This document shows positions 61,300 to 64,000 of a stretch of 64,000 nucleotides of DNA, piece by piece. The DNA comes from Apostichopus japonicus. Taxonomy: Eukaryota > Echinodermata > Holothuroidea > Aspidochirotida > Stichopodidae. Under the pieces are notes generated by a model. That model saw only the letters and a program-made list of their open reading frames with translations. It made no database searches and was not told the origin of the DNA. The stretch is taken from positions 31,779,989-31,843,988 of the forward strand of contig NC_092572.1 in NCBI RefSeq assembly GCF_037975245.1, given 5' to 3'. The first letter of the stretch is position 1. Each line of letters starts with the position of its first letter. Made by a program: the position numbers and the translations under genes.

Positions 61300-63336
61300 T
61301 TAGATGAATCCTGCTTTCATGAAGGTCAAAAATGGGAAATTCTTGTAAAAATGATAACTGTGAAAGAGAAACATAGATGGGTCTCACTGTAGTCTAGCAC
61401 ATGAATATCCCTCAATTGATTAGGTGAACTCTTTATCTTTTGATCGTGGTCATAGGTCATTTGAGGTCAGCAGGGACAAAATATGTGAAAGCCTTGTAAT
61501 TTTAAACAATGTCTCGATTTGCAACCAGTTATTTCATCAAACCCTTAATGTAGTTTGACATTTTGGTGTCTTATTCAGTTCCTATGCTGAAAGCATCAGG
61601 AACCTATATTAAATTTCAAGTTTGCTTGTACAGTACTGTATTTGTATTACTGTGTCTGTATGTGATGCCTAAACACAAAACATTTCAAGACTCCAGCCAG
61701 TTGGATTTGGCGTATAACAAGCAACAATGTTTCTTAAACTTACACATGCAGTTTACAATGCCATCTAGCCAGAGTTTGACATGGGGGAGGGAGTCTGATG
61801 TTCCCTGAAAGAGGGTCTCAGACACAGTATTGTCCACCCCTTGGATAATTTCTTTGGGTACAACGCAACATGTGTCTATCAATTCCAACATTCTAACTGC
61901 ATTTTGCAGTTTAAGATTTCATGTTTTTGGACAGACTGTGGCTACAGCCCTGCACATACACCAAAGCAACTTCAAGGACATTCTAGATTAGTTTTGTTAG
62001 AAAATTACAGACAATGGCTACAGTACAGTCCACTGTATACATTTTAAAGCATGTTTACTGTAGATGACATCCAACAGGACCAAAACCTTAATAAATTTGT
62101 AAAACATCACAAATGTGCAGTGTAGACTATATACACTTAACATTAAAGCCCTATGCATCTCAATACCTCTATGTATATTGTAATACTTGACAGCATCATG
62201 GTGTTTTGCTTCTTCTGCCACATTGCTTGATCAATGCTCTTGAAATATTTTCCCTTGGTACAGTACTACATGGAATCGTTTACAGAATGTAATGTTTTGT
62301 AGCCTCAAAGCATTTCAGCCACAAATTATGAGGCAATTATGGCTTAATTTGGTGCATTGATCATCTGTGGTTACATCTCATCTGATAGAAGGTTACATCT
62401 AGGTGTCAACCACAGTTTTGCTGTAACCACCTGACCTACTGGTTCCAGAAATGCTTGCAAGCAGTAAAGCAATAAACAAAGGATGTTAGGCATCTGAAGT
62501 TTAGAGAGCTCTGTGCACACGTGACCAGTAATACCACTAGTAGCCGGAATTGTCTTACAGGTTCCTCCTGACCTGGCAGTAGAGCCTTGATTTGACAGTG
62601 GAGTTACAAAAGTCTAAACATCTTAGATTGAACTGTTGCAAAGATAGTGTTTCCTTGAAAGTAATGTATATTATACAATTGTGAAATCATATCAAGTTTG
62701 AAAGGTCTTCTTTCAGTGAGCAGATAGCTAGTGCTCTTTTAACGATATTTTGTTTGTTGGAATTGGCTTTAAAGCACTGTACATAATGAAGGATATACAT
62801 ATTGATTGTCCTTAAATCATTCTGTCAAGTAGAATAGATCAGTAATTACTTTTGCACATTACACTGTGTTCATTGAAATGTCTGTTAACAAATATACCCT
62901 AAATAATGTACATCTACAATAACCTTCATACTTTCTTATTAGATAGAGGTCATAGGTCAGTTCACCTAAATATCAATAAGAAACAAATGGGAGAACACAC
63001 AGTTAACTTTAGATGTGGTTTTGTAGATTTTCTTTCCTTCCTTACAATATATGTGATGTACAGTATATCCCATTAAGCCGATCAGAGGTCAATACCTATA
63101 GTAGCTGCTTTGACTTCATTTAGTGTGAGGATCTTCTTTGCTAGTAACCAGAATCTTACTCTCTTATGTGGAGTTCAAGAGAAGTTCAAGTCTCAGAGGA
63201 GCTGTTTGTTACATCTCAAACATCACGTTTCAGAAATCTTCTGACCAAGGCTAGTCTAAAATGAAAGTAATTGATGTGATTAGTTGGCAAAGATTTACTA
63301 AATCAATGGATTGATTGTTGTTTCTCTCTTCCATAG
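61300..63336. other. Sequence upstream of the death-fold exon, no gene seen
   Basis: No exon is confidently recognised and no start codon exon for the death-fold gene could be assigned. Small open frames lack splice or family support. Confidence 0.4.
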
Positions 63337-63607
63337 GCATCCATCTTCACCTTCAGCCATCTCAAAGAAGAACTGTCTTCAAAGCTTACCCAAACTGACT
63401 GTGGGAATTTAGGCCGCTACTTTTCACTACCACCCGATCAAGTGAAGACCATTATTACAAGTCCCTTGTACTCCAAGAACTTTCTGCTTGCCCTTGAAGA
63501 GAGAGGATACATACACCCTTCAAATGTGAATCGATTAACTGATGCACTCACTGAGCTGAAGATCAACCATACTCACTTATTAACAGAGACGTACATGAAG
63601 CTGAGAG
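63337..63607 (+). CDS. Death-effector-domain-like exon
   Basis: The exon follows acceptor CTCTTCCATAG and ends at AGA G|GTAGGC. It encodes FSHLKEELSSKLTQTDCGNL, a loop, then SKNFLLALEERGYIHPSN and VNRLTDALTELKINH. The L..L...L...D...L..., F..LEERG.I.P.N...L.D.L.E. pattern is that of a death effector domain of about 80 residues, a six-helix death-fold adaptor module for caspase and innate immune signalling. The class call (DED rather than another death fold) rests on the LEERG...N..L.. segment. It starts in phase 0 and the next exon joins in frame (G|AT). Confidence 0.75.
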
Positions 63608-63904
63608 GTAGGCCAATAATCACTAGCTCTCTTGTAATTATGTATTTTGCTTCACCACCCTTCCCCACCTCTACCCCCCAGAAAGATCCCACTTTAAGTA
63701 TTGATACATAACACAGGTGGTGATTTATTCTAGATGCTGGAAACCAAGATGTGTACAACAAAACATTGTATGTACAGTATGTACAAGTGGGCAAATATCA
63801 CTTTGTGCCATGATGTGTATCATGCAATCAGCATGCCTGTACATCTCTGTGGATATTTAACAACACTGGAAACTTCAACTTGATATTTACCTTAAACATT
63901 TCAG

Positions 63905-64000
63905 ATCAAGAGACTGAATACGATAGATTCCTCGCCGGCCTCTCTGCTCATTTGACATTTTCCATAACAGAGAAACTGTGTGATAACTTTGAAGTTACAG
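63905..64000 (+). CDS. Second death-fold exon, cut by the window edge
   Basis: After acceptor CATTTCAG the frame continues from the previous exon: DQETEYDRFLAGLSAHLT then FSITEKLCDNFEV. The L..LS..LT...EKLC..F pattern resembles the first two helices of a second death-fold module, suggesting tandem domains. Whether a donor lies at the window edge (GTTACAG) cannot be judged. Confidence 0.65.

Overview
The window is animal nuclear DNA: AT-rich, dominated by introns and transposon debris, with short exons bounded by GT..AG sites and no operons or Shine-Dalgarno sites. Abundant (CA)n-tailed dispersed repeats, hAT miniature elements, a Ty3/gypsy remnant and a death-effector-like/beta-propeller gene fit a marine invertebrate deuterostome, most likely an echinoderm (a holothuroid is my best guess). 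The taxonomic call is inference.

The main content is a minus-strand gene running from about 33.72 kb down to 9.73 kb. Its exons read, in order, as a CxC-type cysteine cluster, the conserved C-terminal motifs of a KDZ (Kyakuja-Dileera-Zisupton) transposase (HAYGHNLHCQ, then GLTDGE..ERLWS), a coiled segment, a divergent homeodomain (RRIKNWIDNKK in helix 3), an HMG-box-like domain, a linker and a C-terminal chromodomain. Most junctions in the tail keep reading frame. In-frame stops in the CxC, transposase and chromodomain exons and a frameshift near 15 kb indicate a decayed copy. Copies of a Helentron-like repeat with a ~398-bp internal satellite sit inside its introns.

Left flank (0-9.7 kb, plus strand): a 371-bp hAT MITE with a perfect 8-bp target duplication, a C2H2 zinc-finger exon carrying a 30-bp palindrome plus two further exons, and the 3' end of a Ty3/gypsy element (broken pol end, polypurine tract, LTR). 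A broken THAP-domain exon lies on the plus strand at 12.7 kb within an intron of the big minus-strand gene.

Middle (34-50 kb): a 1.1-kb foldback element built from TTCGCCCAACC units, a tRNA-like sequence, a second hAT MITE with perfect target duplication, a larger hAT-like element, and a hAT (ZMYM-like) transposase N-terminal fragment.

Right part (50-64 kb, plus strand): a 46-bp perfect inverted repeat, a duplicated segment carrying two hairpins with a compensatory base-pair change, a large beta-propeller exon (51.7-52.5 kb), an intron with about 21 copies of a ~221-bp satellite, an inverted Helentron-like copy, and two exons (63.3 and 63.9 kb onward) encoding tandem death-effector-like folds. 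The propeller and death-fold exons are phase compatible and could belong to one gene that leaves the window.
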